A program made the position numbers and the translations under genes. This document shows, piece after piece, positions 1 through 7,471 of a DNA stretch of 64,000 nt. Each line of letters opens with the position of its first letter. Position 1 is the stretch's first letter. Source of the DNA: Burkholderia sp. MS389. Its GTDB lineage: Bacteria > Pseudomonadota > Gammaproteobacteria > Burkholderiales > Burkholderiaceae. The notes beneath the pieces were generated by a model, which did not search any database, was not told the origin of the DNA, and saw only the letters and a program-made list of their open reading frames with translations. The stretch lies in the NCBI RefSeq assembly GCF_016899425.1, contig NZ_CP045996.1, positions 1-64,000 on the forward strand. Direction: 5' to 3'.

Positions 1-654
1 CATTGTCATCACCGCCGGCGTGCGTGCGGCCCCGATCGACTGCGCGTATGGCCTGACGAAATCGACGACCGGCAACGGCGGCTCGATGCCCGCCACCCGC
101 AGCGCATCGAGTGCAACGTGTGCATAACGGACGCCCGCGGACAGACGGTAAGGTACGAAACCACTCACCACACCGTAGTGGCCCATCGTAACGATGCGCT
201 GGCTGCGCGCGGCAGCAAGCGAACTGAGTGCCGGCGGCAGCAGGCTTGAACAGCCTCCTGCGTGCCCGGCGAGGCCTGGCTCGACCAACACGGTATGCGA
301 ACATGATCGCATGCCGGCGCGCAGACTCGAATAATCGAACCCGGGCCACAGCGGCAAATCGAGCGTGACGCTGCGCGCCTTCCCAAGGGCGCCGAGCAAT
401 TGCGCCAAATACGCGTCCATGCCATGCGGGTCCAGTTGCGCGATCACCCCTTCGTCGATGTTGACCACCACCACCTGTCGCGTCGACCGATGCGCAACCA
501 CCTGCGCCATCATATCGAACAGCACACGATCAAGCGCGCCCGACACCACGCCGCTGCCGGGGCTACCGCTCAACGCAGCCAGCGCCAGCATCGCAAGGAC
601 CACAATGCCTCGCAAGGGGCCGATCGTCATCAAGCGGGAAATGAGTGCACGCAT
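1..654 (-). CDS. CHASE2-domain sensor protein, N-terminal part (runs off the window)
   Basis: The frame reads without a stop from ATG at 654 to the window edge, giving 218 residues of a longer protein. It opens with a short basic stretch and a hydrophobic segment (about residues 13-40). A region typical of CHASE2 extracytoplasmic sensing domains follows; the run VVVVNIDEGVIAQLD (about 64-78) is the usual CHASE2 start. CHASE2 proteins are membrane receptors whose cytoplasmic output is normally a histidine kinase, adenylate cyclase or diguanylate cyclase; that output lies outside the window. The start is 23 bases after the response regulator stop on the same strand, so the two are probably one operon and a histidine kinase output is the best guess. 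The CHASE2 call is fairly secure; the output module is inference. Confidence 0.72.
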   Translation of the reverse strand, partial: MRALISRLMTIGPLRGIVVLAMLALAALSGSPGSGVVSGALDRVLFDMMAQVVAHRSTRQVVVVNIDEGVIAQLDPHGMDAYLAQLLGALGKARSVTLDLPLWPGFDYSSLRAGMRSCSHTVLVEPGLAGHAGGCSSLLPPALSSLAAARSQRIVTMGHYGVVSGFVPYRLSAGVRYAHVALDALRVAGIEPPLPVVDFVRPYAQSIGAARTPAVMTM

Positions 655-677
655 AGAGCCACCAGCTTGCCGCAAGC

Positions 678-1421
678 TCAATCCCGGTCGTTGTCGGCGC
701 CATCCGCCAACCGCTCGAGGCGATACCCGTAGCGATACACGCTCGAAATTCTGAGCCCGTTCGGACGCAGGCGAAGGCCGTTTCGCACCCGCGTGATATA
801 GGTCGCCAACGTGCCGACATTCGACGAATCCGCAGCACCCCAAACTTGCTTGAGCAGCACATCGCGACTCACCACGCGTCCGGCGTGCGCGAACAGATAC
901 AGCGCAATGGAAAATTCACGCTCAGGCAGCGAGACTTGCTCGCCGTCGGGCAACGTCGCCGTGCGCGTGGCCTCGTCCAGGATGAAGCCGGAAAATCTGA
1001 TTTGCTGATTGCGCTGGACCCCCGGGTACCATTTGCGCAACTGGGCGATAACGCGCGCAATCAACATTCGCTCGCTGATAGGCTTGACCAGATAGTCATC
1101 TGCCCCGCAGCTCAACCCGTGCAGGATGTCGCGCTCGTCGTCATGCTGAGTGAGCAACACGATGGGAATCAGATAGTCGACCCGCTTGCGCATGTCTATC
1201 AGCACGTCGATGCCGGTCATGCCGGGCACATCCCAATCGAGTAGAAGCATATCGACCTTCTCTTGGCCGATGCGGTCGATAAAGCGACTGCCGTCGTGCT
1301 CGACAATAGCGTCGTAGCCCGCGACCTCGAGCCAGTGCCGAACGGTTCTCGCATGTGCGACGTTGTCTTCCAGGAGCGCAATGCGCGGCTTTTTTGCATC
1401 GGCGGGTGTGACTGTCGACAT
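678..1421 (-). CDS. OmpR/PhoB-type response regulator
   Basis: 247 residues: an N-terminal receiver with the acidic pocket near E18/D19 and phospho-acceptor D62 in LLLDWDVPG, then a winged-helix DNA-binding domain (about 145-240) with the usual RYGYRL wing near the end. The ATG at 1421 starts just before the receiver; an upstream in-frame extension to 1652 has no domain and is rejected. It is probably co-transcribed with the CHASE2 sensor 23 bases downstream and is divergent from the lateral flagellin, 841 bases away. By position it could control the flagellar locus, but nothing in the sequence proves that. The two-domain architecture is certain; its partner and regulon are inferred. Confidence 0.85.
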   Translation of the reverse strand: MSTVTPADAKKPRIALLEDNVAHARTVRHWLEVAGYDAIVEHDGSRFIDRIGQEKVDMLLLDWDVPGMTGIDVLIDMRKRVDYLIPIVLLTQHDDERDILHGLSCGADDYLVKPISERMLIARVIAQLRKWYPGVQRNQQIRFSGFILDEATRTATLPDGEQVSLPEREFSIALYLFAHAGRVVSRDVLLKQVWGAADSSNVGTLATYITRVRNGLRLRPNGLRISSVYRYGYRLERLADGADNDRD

Positions 1422-2262
1422 GATTGCGAGACTGATGAGGATTTTGGGAGGCACCCACTGACTTATCCCGTCAATACGCGATCGACCGGAATTCGTGGAG
1501 CCCACGGTTAAGCAGCGGAGTTCCCTCCGCAAGGATAGACAGAATGCACATACGAATTGCGGCGTCCTTGATGCGAAAAAATATCGCGAGGCCGCAAACA
1601 TTTCGGCGGAGCCGAAATCGCTCGGCACTGCGTCAGTAGCCCGCAGATGCACAGGGTGCGAGAAAGGCCCTGAGATTGAAGATCAGGCGTCAGTCAAACC
1701 GAACTCGTACGTTTCTCAACACGCGTCATGCGCAACGCTCGTCACTGCCGGCGAATCGCCAGCAACCTAACGGACGGGCAACCCAAGTTCGAACCGGCGT
1801 CAAGAGAAATGCCAAGCCTGAAGTTTGCACGGCGAGACCTGAATCTCAAACAGCTCCGTTTGGACCTGCGATACAGATCCCAATGTAGAGCTAAAGTGTG
1901 AGCGAAATCCGCCGTGCCCAATATCAGACAACTCTTATTTTCCGGAGTCGCCCCATTACACGGGCTGGATCAATAGCATGTCGCCACGCGCGGAAACGCC
2001 AGCACAGCAGTATTCACTGGCGCTATTGCAGCGACTCATAGCGCCACCGCTCGGCACCGCTCAAATGGCAAGCCTTCCTCCGCCAGCGGAGAAGCAATCT
2101 CGACGTTCGCACGTCCGCCGCGCCGCATCTCCCGCTTGGCCGACTCGATTCGATTTAACGTCTGTGGATCGCCTGCCGTCTTGAACAGGCGTCGCCTCCT
2201 GACAAGTGGGCAGCGACAAACAAATACCCCAAAACCTAGTCTAGACTTAAGGATTACATACC
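1422..2262. other. Long intergenic region between response regulator and lateral flagellin
   Basis: 841 bases with no convincing gene; open frames here lack ribosome sites and known domains. It must hold both divergent promoters. The flagellin ribosome site AAGGA lies 9 bases before its ATG. A short inverted repeat (GCCTG...CAGGC) lies near 2171-2190. The length is unusual for a flagellin leader and leaves room for a long 5' untranslated region or a lost gene. Confidence 0.5.
1892..1918 (+). promoter_or_regulatory. Possible FliA (sigma-28) promoter for lateral flagellin
   Basis: TAAAGTGT, exactly 11 bases, then GCCGTGCC. The consensus is TAAAGTTT-N11-GCCGATAA. The -35 half matches 7 of 8 bases and the spacing is exact, but only the GCCG half of the -10 element matches. 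It lies about 345 bases upstream of the flagellin start, which would mean a long leader. Low confidence. Confidence 0.25.
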
Positions 2263-3171
2263 ATGCTGAGCCTGCACACCAACGCCGCCGCCATGAACAT
2301 CAAGAAGGCCATCGGCAACACGAGCAGCTGCCTGAACACCACGATGACCCGCTTGGGCACCGGCTTGCGCATCAACTCCGCCAAGGACGACGCCGCCGGC
2401 CTGCAGATCGCCGTGCGCCTGCAAGCGCAAACCCGCGGCATGGGCATGGCCATGCAGAACACGCAAAATGCATCGTCGCTGCTCCAAACTGCGGACGGCG
2501 CGATGAAGGAAGTCACCAACATTCTGTACCGCATGAAGGATCTGGCCACGCAGGCCGCGGACGGATCGTCCTCGGCAAACGAAAAGTCTGCCATGCAGGC
2601 CGAGTACGATGCGCTGGGCAAGGAACTGTCGAACATCATGAAGAACACGTCGTACGGCGGCGCCAAGCTGATGCAGAAGGAAGTCAAAAATGCAGACGAC
2701 ACGGTAGCGAGCGAGGGCGGTCGCCTGACCAAGGAAATCACTTTCCAGATCGGCGCCACCAAGGACGAAACGATGACCGTCGATTTCTCCAAGCACGTCA
2801 CAAACGCGGACACCAAGTTCGAGGGCCTGTCGGCAACTTACAAGGGCCCGGCAGAAGGCACGCCTGAAGTGGCCGGCGAGGAGCTGACTAAAAGCGCCAA
2901 CGCGACGATCGATCTGATCAACAACGTACTCGACGACGTGGGCGCGCTGCGCTCGGCCATCGGTGCGGCAGAAAACCGCCTCGAGCACACCCACAACAAC
3001 CTGGCCAACATGTCGACGAACACGGCTGACGCCGAAGGCCGCATCATGGACGCCGACATGGCATCGGAATCCGCCAAGATGAGCTCGCAGCAAGTACTGC
3101 TGCAAGCCAGCATGTCCATGCTCAAGCAAACCAGCAGCATGAACCAGATGGTCTTGTCGCTGCTCCAGTAA
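2263..3171 (+). CDS. lafA: Lateral-type flagellin
   Basis: 302-residue filament subunit. The N-terminal D0/D1 region has the flagellin signature (MLSLHTNAAAMN near the start, GLRINSAKDDAAGLQIA around 33-49) and the C-terminal D1/D0 region ends in the canonical coiled-coil MSMLKQTSSMNQMVLSLLQ. The variable middle (about 150-200) is very short, so the surface D2/D3 domains are mostly missing, as in small lateral flagellins. The ATG at 2263 is preceded by AAGGA. The gene stands alone with its own terminator just downstream. Its neighbours form a second export gate and switch rather than a full primary flagellar operon, which supports a secondary (lateral/Fla2-type) system. The family assignment is certain; the lateral label comes from size and context. 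Confidence 0.92.
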   Translation: MLSLHTNAAAMNIKKAIGNTSSCLNTTMTRLGTGLRINSAKDDAAGLQIAVRLQAQTRGMGMAMQNTQNASSLLQTADGAMKEVTNILYRMKDLATQAADGSSSANEKSAMQAEYDALGKELSNIMKNTSYGGAKLMQKEVKNADDTVASEGGRLTKEITFQIGATKDETMTVDFSKHVTNADTKFEGLSATYKGPAEGTPEVAGEELTKSANATIDLINNVLDDVGALRSAIGAAENRLEHTHNNLANMSTNTADAEGRIMDADMASESAKMSSQQVLLQASMSMLKQTSSMNQMVLSLLQ

Positions 3172-3206
3172 GCATTGCCTCGCGATTCACTGGAGTCCAA
3201 AACCGG

Positions 3207-3232
3207 CCCGCCACGAGCGGGTCGTTTTTTTT
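3207..3232 (+). terminator. Rho-independent terminator after flagellin
   Basis: Stem CCCGC / loop CACGA / stem GCGGG (3207-3221), followed after TCG by eight T (3225-3232), 36 bases after the flagellin stop. It separates the highly expressed flagellin from the fliM-flhA genes. Confidence 0.85.
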
Positions 3233-3286
3233 GGGGTGTTCAAACTCTGTTCAACATTCTCCGCTCCATGCAGCACGCTGCCGACA

Positions 3287-4165
3287 ATGGCGCCCACTCT
3301 TCTTCAAAACGACCCCTTGACCGTGTCAGCATCTCCCTCCCACTCCCGCAGCAGTCGAGTCGCATCTCCGGTGGTGCTTGATCCGTGCACGCTGGGGCGT
3401 CCATACCATTTGCTCGAGGATGTGCTGCAAGATATCAAGCGCAGAATCGACCACTCCCTTCATGAACGGTTCAATCTGCGCCGTGGCACGCGCTTCGTCG
3501 CCACCGAGCTCTCTGTCGCCGCGATGCGGTCGCGCAATGCAGCCGTCTGGCGCACCTACGCATGCAACCATGGACAGATTTCAGTGCGCTGCGACCGCAC
3601 GCTACTGCTGGCGCTGCTGGCCTGTCATTACGGCACTTCGCTGGACGAAGCCGTGCCGAACGCCCCAGCGCCCGTGCCGGAAACCGGGGCGGAACGGCGT
3701 TTCGCGGCACAACAACACACCGCGCTGCTAGCCGCGTTTGCTTCGGCGATGCTCGGCGACCAGGCAGAGCCCTTTTTGCCAAGCGGGGACGTCCTGCCCG
3801 GCCCGGGCGTCCGCGTCCTGCGCATGACCATCTCGGACCCCTTGCGCAACGTCGGTGGCGACGTCGAATTCGCATTGGACGACAGGTGGGTCGACCACTT
3901 GTTTGCACGCCTCGATGCTCAGCACGTGCGTCCTGCACCCGATAGTGCTCCGGCCAACGTGTGCATCCCCGTCACGATGTCGGTGCACGTGCTGTCCAAG
4001 GACATGCGCCTCGACGAACTGCTTCGCATGAGGCCAGGCGACGTCCTGCCCGTTCGCTTGCCCGATACCGTCGACGTGCTCGTCGACAACGTCCGCCTCT
4101 ACCGCGCGGCCTTGGCCGAACACCAAGGCGCGCTGTGGATTACTTCTTTCGAACCCGTGGAGTAA
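3287..4165 (+). CDS. fliM: Flagellar switch protein FliM-like (short, divergent)
   Basis: 292 residues from ATG 3287; a GTG at 3236 is also in frame but falls right at the terminator. The C-terminal ~70 residues form a SpoA/FliMN domain (IPVTMSVHVLSKDMRL..., then PGDVLPVRLPDTVDVLVDN). FliM builds the C-ring that sets motor torque and direction together with FliN and FliG. The usual N-terminal CheY-P-binding motif (EIDALL type) is not visible and the protein is shorter than standard FliM (~330), so CheY control may be absent or altered. The stop is 8 bases before fliN. A type III secretion HrcQ-like role is a less likely alternative, given the flagellin next door. Confidence 0.75.
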   Translation: MAPTLLQNDPLTVSASPSHSRSSRVASPVVLDPCTLGRPYHLLEDVLQDIKRRIDHSLHERFNLRRGTRFVATELSVAAMRSRNAAVWRTYACNHGQISVRCDRTLLLALLACHYGTSLDEAVPNAPAPVPETGAERRFAAQQHTALLAAFASAMLGDQAEPFLPSGDVLPGPGVRVLRMTISDPLRNVGGDVEFALDDRWVDHLFARLDAQHVRPAPDSAPANVCIPVTMSVHVLSKDMRLDELLRMRPGDVLPVRLPDTVDVLVDNVRLYRAALAEHQGALWITSFEPVE

Positions 4166-4173
4166 CCCCCAAC

Positions 4174-4515
4174 ATGACCTCGACCACCGACCTCGATCTC
4201 TCCGCGTTGGGCGATCTGGATCTGGGCGACGATCCCCAATCCATCGCCGAACCAGCTTCGCCGCGCGACTCGATGCGTATGCTGCGCCGCATTCCCGTGC
4301 GCTTGACGCTGGAGGTGGGGGAGGCCACCGTACCGCTAGCCGATCTGCTGTCGTACGAAACCGGCTCCACGGTGGAGCTCAATCGCCTTGCCGGCGAACC
4401 CCTCATCATCAAGGTAAATGGTACGCCGGTGGGCTTTGGCGAAGTCGTCGTCTCGGGAGAACACTACGGGCTACGCATCATCGAACTCGACGACCTCAAC
4501 TCGCTGGCGACATGA
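4174..4515 (+). CDS. fliN: Flagellar motor switch protein FliN
   Basis: 113 residues. An acidic, low-complexity N-terminus (about 1-35) is followed by one SpoA domain (about 38-110): LRRIPVRLTLEVGEATVPLADLL, then GSTVELNRLAGEPL and a closing VVVSGEHYGLRII. FliN forms the base of the cytoplasmic C-ring with FliM and helps deliver FliH-bound export cargo. The ATG at 4174 follows fliM by 8 bases and the stop overlaps the fliP start (ATGA), so translation is probably coupled. Length and domain fit the family well. Confidence 0.93.
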   Translation: MTSTTDLDLSALGDLDLGDDPQSIAEPASPRDSMRMLRRIPVRLTLEVGEATVPLADLLSYETGSTVELNRLAGEPLIIKVNGTPVGFGEVVVSGEHYGLRIIELDDLNSLAT

Positions 4516-5258
4516 AGAATCGCGACCTCCTGCCCCACCTGGGTCTGGCGTTAGCCGTTTTCGCAGTGCCCGCACTCGTGCAAGCCGACACGCTGACGCT
4601 CGCATCCGATGCCGTCGGCGGCCAAGGCTTCACGGTCAAAACTCAGATCCTCGTTCTGATGACGCTGCTCGGGCTACTGCCCGCGCTGCTGATGACGATG
4701 ACGAGCTTCCTGCGCTATGTGATCGTGCTGTCGCTGATCAAGCAGGCGCTAGGCCTGCAGCAAGGATTGCCGGGACGCATCGTGACGGGTGTCGCGCTGG
4801 TGCTCACCATGCTTACGATGCGCCCGGTCGGCGAGGAAATCTGGCAAAAGGCCTTCGTGCCATACGACCAGGGCAAGATCAGCATGCAGGCCGCGCTCGC
4901 GACATCGGAACAACCGCTGGGGCGCTATATGCTTGCGCAGACGAACAAGGCCACGCTTGCGCAGATGGCCAAACTCTCCGGCACCGAAAAAATCACGGAC
5001 CCGGGGAAGCAGCCGTTCCTGGTTAAATTGTCGGCGTTCGTGCTGAGCGAACTGAAGACTGCGTTCCAGATGGGCGCCATGCTGTTCATCCCGTTCCTGA
5101 TCGTCGACATCATTGTCGCGTCCGTGCTGATGGCAATGGGCATGATGATGCTGTCGCCACTCGTCATCTCGCTGCCGCTGAAGCTGCTCTTGTTCGTACT
5201 GGTGGACGGATGGTCACTTACCGTCAACACCCTCATTACCAGCGTGAAGGCCTACTGA
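4512..5258 (+). CDS. fliP: Flagellar export gate protein FliP
   Basis: 248 residues. It has a signal peptide (about 1-25, ending ...VPALVQA) like other FliP, then membrane segments near 43-65, 80-105, 190-215 and 220-245. The conserved stretch FIPFLIVDIIVASVLMAMGM (about 195-214) is diagnostic. FliP pentamers form the core of the FliP5-Q4-R1 export gate in the basal body. It starts within the fliN stop (ATGA overlap) and its TGA overlaps the fliQ ATG (TGATG), consistent with one tightly coupled operon. Family membership is certain. Confidence 0.96.
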   Translation: MKNRDLLPHLGLALAVFAVPALVQADTLTLASDAVGGQGFTVKTQILVLMTLLGLLPALLMTMTSFLRYVIVLSLIKQALGLQQGLPGRIVTGVALVLTMLTMRPVGEEIWQKAFVPYDQGKISMQAALATSEQPLGRYMLAQTNKATLAQMAKLSGTEKITDPGKQPFLVKLSAFVLSELKTAFQMGAMLFIPFLIVDIIVASVLMAMGMMMLSPLVISLPLKLLLFVLVDGWSLTVNTLITSVKAY

Positions 5259-5530
5259 TGCTGACTCCCGATCTGGCTGCCAGCTTCGCCGTCGACGCGT
5301 TGCGCCTGGTGCTCGGCATCATCCTCGTGCTGATTACACCAGGCCTGATCACGGGTGTGCTGGTGGCCATATTCCAGGCCGCGACACAAATCAATGAGCA
5401 GACGATGAGCTTTCTTCCGCGCCTGATCACGACGCTGATCGCACTCGCGCTGGCTGGCCCGTGGATGACCGGCCGCGTCATGCATTACACGGTTGAGATC
5501 TTCAGCCGCGCCGCGCAACTGACCGGGTGA
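5258..5530 (+). CDS. fliQ: Flagellar export gate protein FliQ
   Basis: 90 residues with two membrane helices (about 13-38 and 52-75) joined by the conserved cytoplasmic loop containing QAATQINEQTMSFLP. FliQ packs around the FliP/FliR spiral of the type III export gate. The ATG at 5258 overlaps the fliP TGA; an upstream in-frame ATG at 5210 lies inside fliP and is rejected. fliR starts 7 bases downstream. Confidence 0.96.
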   Translation: MLTPDLAASFAVDALRLVLGIILVLITPGLITGVLVAIFQAATQINEQTMSFLPRLITTLIALALAGPWMTGRVMHYTVEIFSRAAQLTG

Positions 5531-5537
5531 CTCGGCA

Positions 5538-6332
5538 ATGGAAATTGTCCTTGCCCAGCTCCTGCCGCTCGCGAACACGATCTTCTGGCCTTTCTGCCGA
5601 ATCGCTGCCGCGTTGGCCGCGTCGCCGATCCTGGGTGACGCGATGGTCCCTGTGCGCATTCGCCTGCTGATCGCCCTCATCCTCGCATTAGCCATACAGC
5701 CCGGTATTCCGGCGATGCCCGTGATCGACCTGCTGCAGCTCGAAGGTGTGGCTGCCGTGGCCGAACAGGTCCTGATAGGCGGCCTGCTCGGCTTCGTGTT
5801 CCATCTCGTGCTGGGCGCGCTGCAGATTTTCGGTACCGTCGCGTCGTCGCAATTGGGCCTGTCCATGGCGCAGATCAACGACCCGATGAATGGTCAGATG
5901 GCCGACGTACTCACCAACGTCATGTACGTGGTGTTCATCCTGCTGTTCTTCGCCGTTGACGGCCACCTGATCCTGACGGCTGTCATCGCGCGCAGCTTTG
6001 CAGTCTGGCCGGTCGGTCGTTTTGCCTTCGACCTCGACGCGCTCAAGCATCTCGCATTCGCAGTAGGCTGGGTGTTCTCCGCCGCCGTGGCATTGGCGCT
6101 TCCGGTGATGTTCGCTACGCTGGTCGTACAAGTCGGCCTGGGCCTCCTCAATCGCGTAGCACCCGCACTGAATCTTTTCGCGTTGGGCTTTTCGATCACT
6201 ACCATGTTCGGGCTGTTACTGCTGACGCTGCTATTGCCGTCACTGCCGGATCACTACGGTCGCATGGTGGAACACGTTCTGGAACTCTACGATCGACTCG
6301 CGACGCGGCCCATCGGCAACGGGGGAATGTAA
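5538..6332 (+). CDS. fliR: Flagellar export gate protein FliR
   Basis: 264 residues with six or more hydrophobic segments along the whole length, and the family pattern of a polar loop with QLGLSMAQINDPMNGQ (about 95-110). FliR contributes the single subunit that closes the FliP5-Q4-R1 gate, and its C-terminus contacts FlhB. The stop codon TAA shares a base with the flhB ATG (TAATG), indicating coupled translation. Length is typical (about 255-265). Confidence 0.95.
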   Translation: MEIVLAQLLPLANTIFWPFCRIAAALAASPILGDAMVPVRIRLLIALILALAIQPGIPAMPVIDLLQLEGVAAVAEQVLIGGLLGFVFHLVLGALQIFGTVASSQLGLSMAQINDPMNGQMADVLTNVMYVVFILLFFAVDGHLILTAVIARSFAVWPVGRFAFDLDALKHLAFAVGWVFSAAVALALPVMFATLVVQVGLGLLNRVAPALNLFALGFSITTMFGLLLLTLLLPSLPDHYGRMVEHVLELYDRLATRPIGNGGM

Positions 6333-7471
6333 TGAGCGAGCAACAAACCGGCGACAAGACCGAAAAGGCCACCCCGCAGAAACTGCGCAAAGCCAGAATG
6401 GAAGGCCAGGTCGCACGTTCGCGAGATATCGGTACGTGTGTGGGAATTCTGATTGCTCTCAAGCTCATCGTCGTACTAACCCCGGCGTGGCTGGTCGAAC
6501 TCAAGCACATTTTCGCGCTGTCGTTTGCAGACCTTTCCGGCGACGACAGGATCGGCAATGCGGCGTCGATGCTATTTCCCGCAGCGGTGCTGCTACTGTG
6601 CAAGATGCTTGCCCCGCTGGCCGCGGTGCCCGCCGGCATCATCATCGCGTCGTTGGTACCGGGCGGCTGGACCCTAAGCCACAAGAACGTCATGCCGAAG
6701 CTGAACCGCTTGAATCCGCTTTCCGGGCTCAAGCGCCTGGTGTCCGGCAAGCATTACGTGCAGTTCGGCACGACCGTGCTCAAGGCCCTCGTATTGATGG
6801 CCACGCTCTTCATCGTCTGCCGCTCCAACTTGAGCGGCTTCGTCCGCTTGCAAGGCGCGCCGCTCGCCGATGCACTGACCGGTGGGGCAAACCTGTTCCT
6901 GACCTCCGCGCTCACGCTGACGTGCATCATCATCGTGTTCGCACTCGTCGACATACCGGTACAACAAATCATCTTCAAGCGCGGCCAGCGCATGAGCAAG
7001 CGTGACATCAAGGATGAAATGAAGCAGTCCGAAGGAAAACCCGAAATCAAGAGCCGCATCCGCCAAATCCAGCGCCAGCTCGCGCGCCAGGGAATCCGCA
7101 AGACCGTGCCAACCGCCGACGTGGTGGTGATGAACCCGACCCACTACGCAATCGCACTCAAGTACGACGTAACGCGCGCACAAGCGCCGTACGTCGTAGC
7201 CAAGGGAGTCGATGAGGTTGCGCTGTTCATTCGCGACGTCGCCCGAGGGCACAACGTCGAGGTGATCGAGCTGCCGCCGCTGGCGCGTGCGATCTACCAC
7301 ACCAGCCAGGTCAATCAGCAAATTCCGGCAGAGCTGTATCGCGCGGTAGCGCAGGTGTTGTCCTACGTTTTACAGATCAAGGCATTCCGCAGCGGCGGAC
7401 GCGACGTTTCACCATCGCTGCCCACTGGCATCACCATTCCCGAACACTTGCAAAAGTCCCAATCCCGATGA
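6332..7471 (+). CDS. flhB: Flagellar export switch protein FlhB
   Basis: 379 residues. A basic N-terminus (DKTEKATPQKLRKARMEGQVARS) typical of FlhB/YscU leads into four membrane segments between about 30 and 210. The linker and cytoplasmic autocleavage domain follow. The autocleavage motif N-P-T-H is intact at about 268-271, followed by YAIALKY. FlhB switches export from rod/hook to filament substrates after self-cleavage. It overlaps fliR upstream and flhA downstream (ATGA at 7468). Confidence 0.96.
   Translation: MSEQQTGDKTEKATPQKLRKARMEGQVARSRDIGTCVGILIALKLIVVLTPAWLVELKHIFALSFADLSGDDRIGNAASMLFPAAVLLLCKMLAPLAAVPAGIIIASLVPGGWTLSHKNVMPKLNRLNPLSGLKRLVSGKHYVQFGTTVLKALVLMATLFIVCRSNLSGFVRLQGAPLADALTGGANLFLTSALTLTCIIIVFALVDIPVQQIIFKRGQRMSKRDIKDEMKQSEGKPEIKSRIRQIQRQLARQGIRKTVPTADVVVMNPTHYAIALKYDVTRAQAPYVVAKGVDEVALFIRDVARGHNVEVIELPPLARAIYHTSQVNQQIPAELYRAVAQVLSYVLQIKAFRSGGRDVSPSLPTGITIPEHLQKSQSR

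Noticed and set aside
2068..2090. Sigma-54 promoter before flagellin (TGGCA near 2068)
   Set aside because: The required TTGC(A/T) element at the correct spacing is missing.
3236..3286. GTG start for fliM at 3236
   Set aside because: It lies directly after the terminator T-run with no ribosome site; ATG 3287 is more likely, although it too lacks a good ribosome site.
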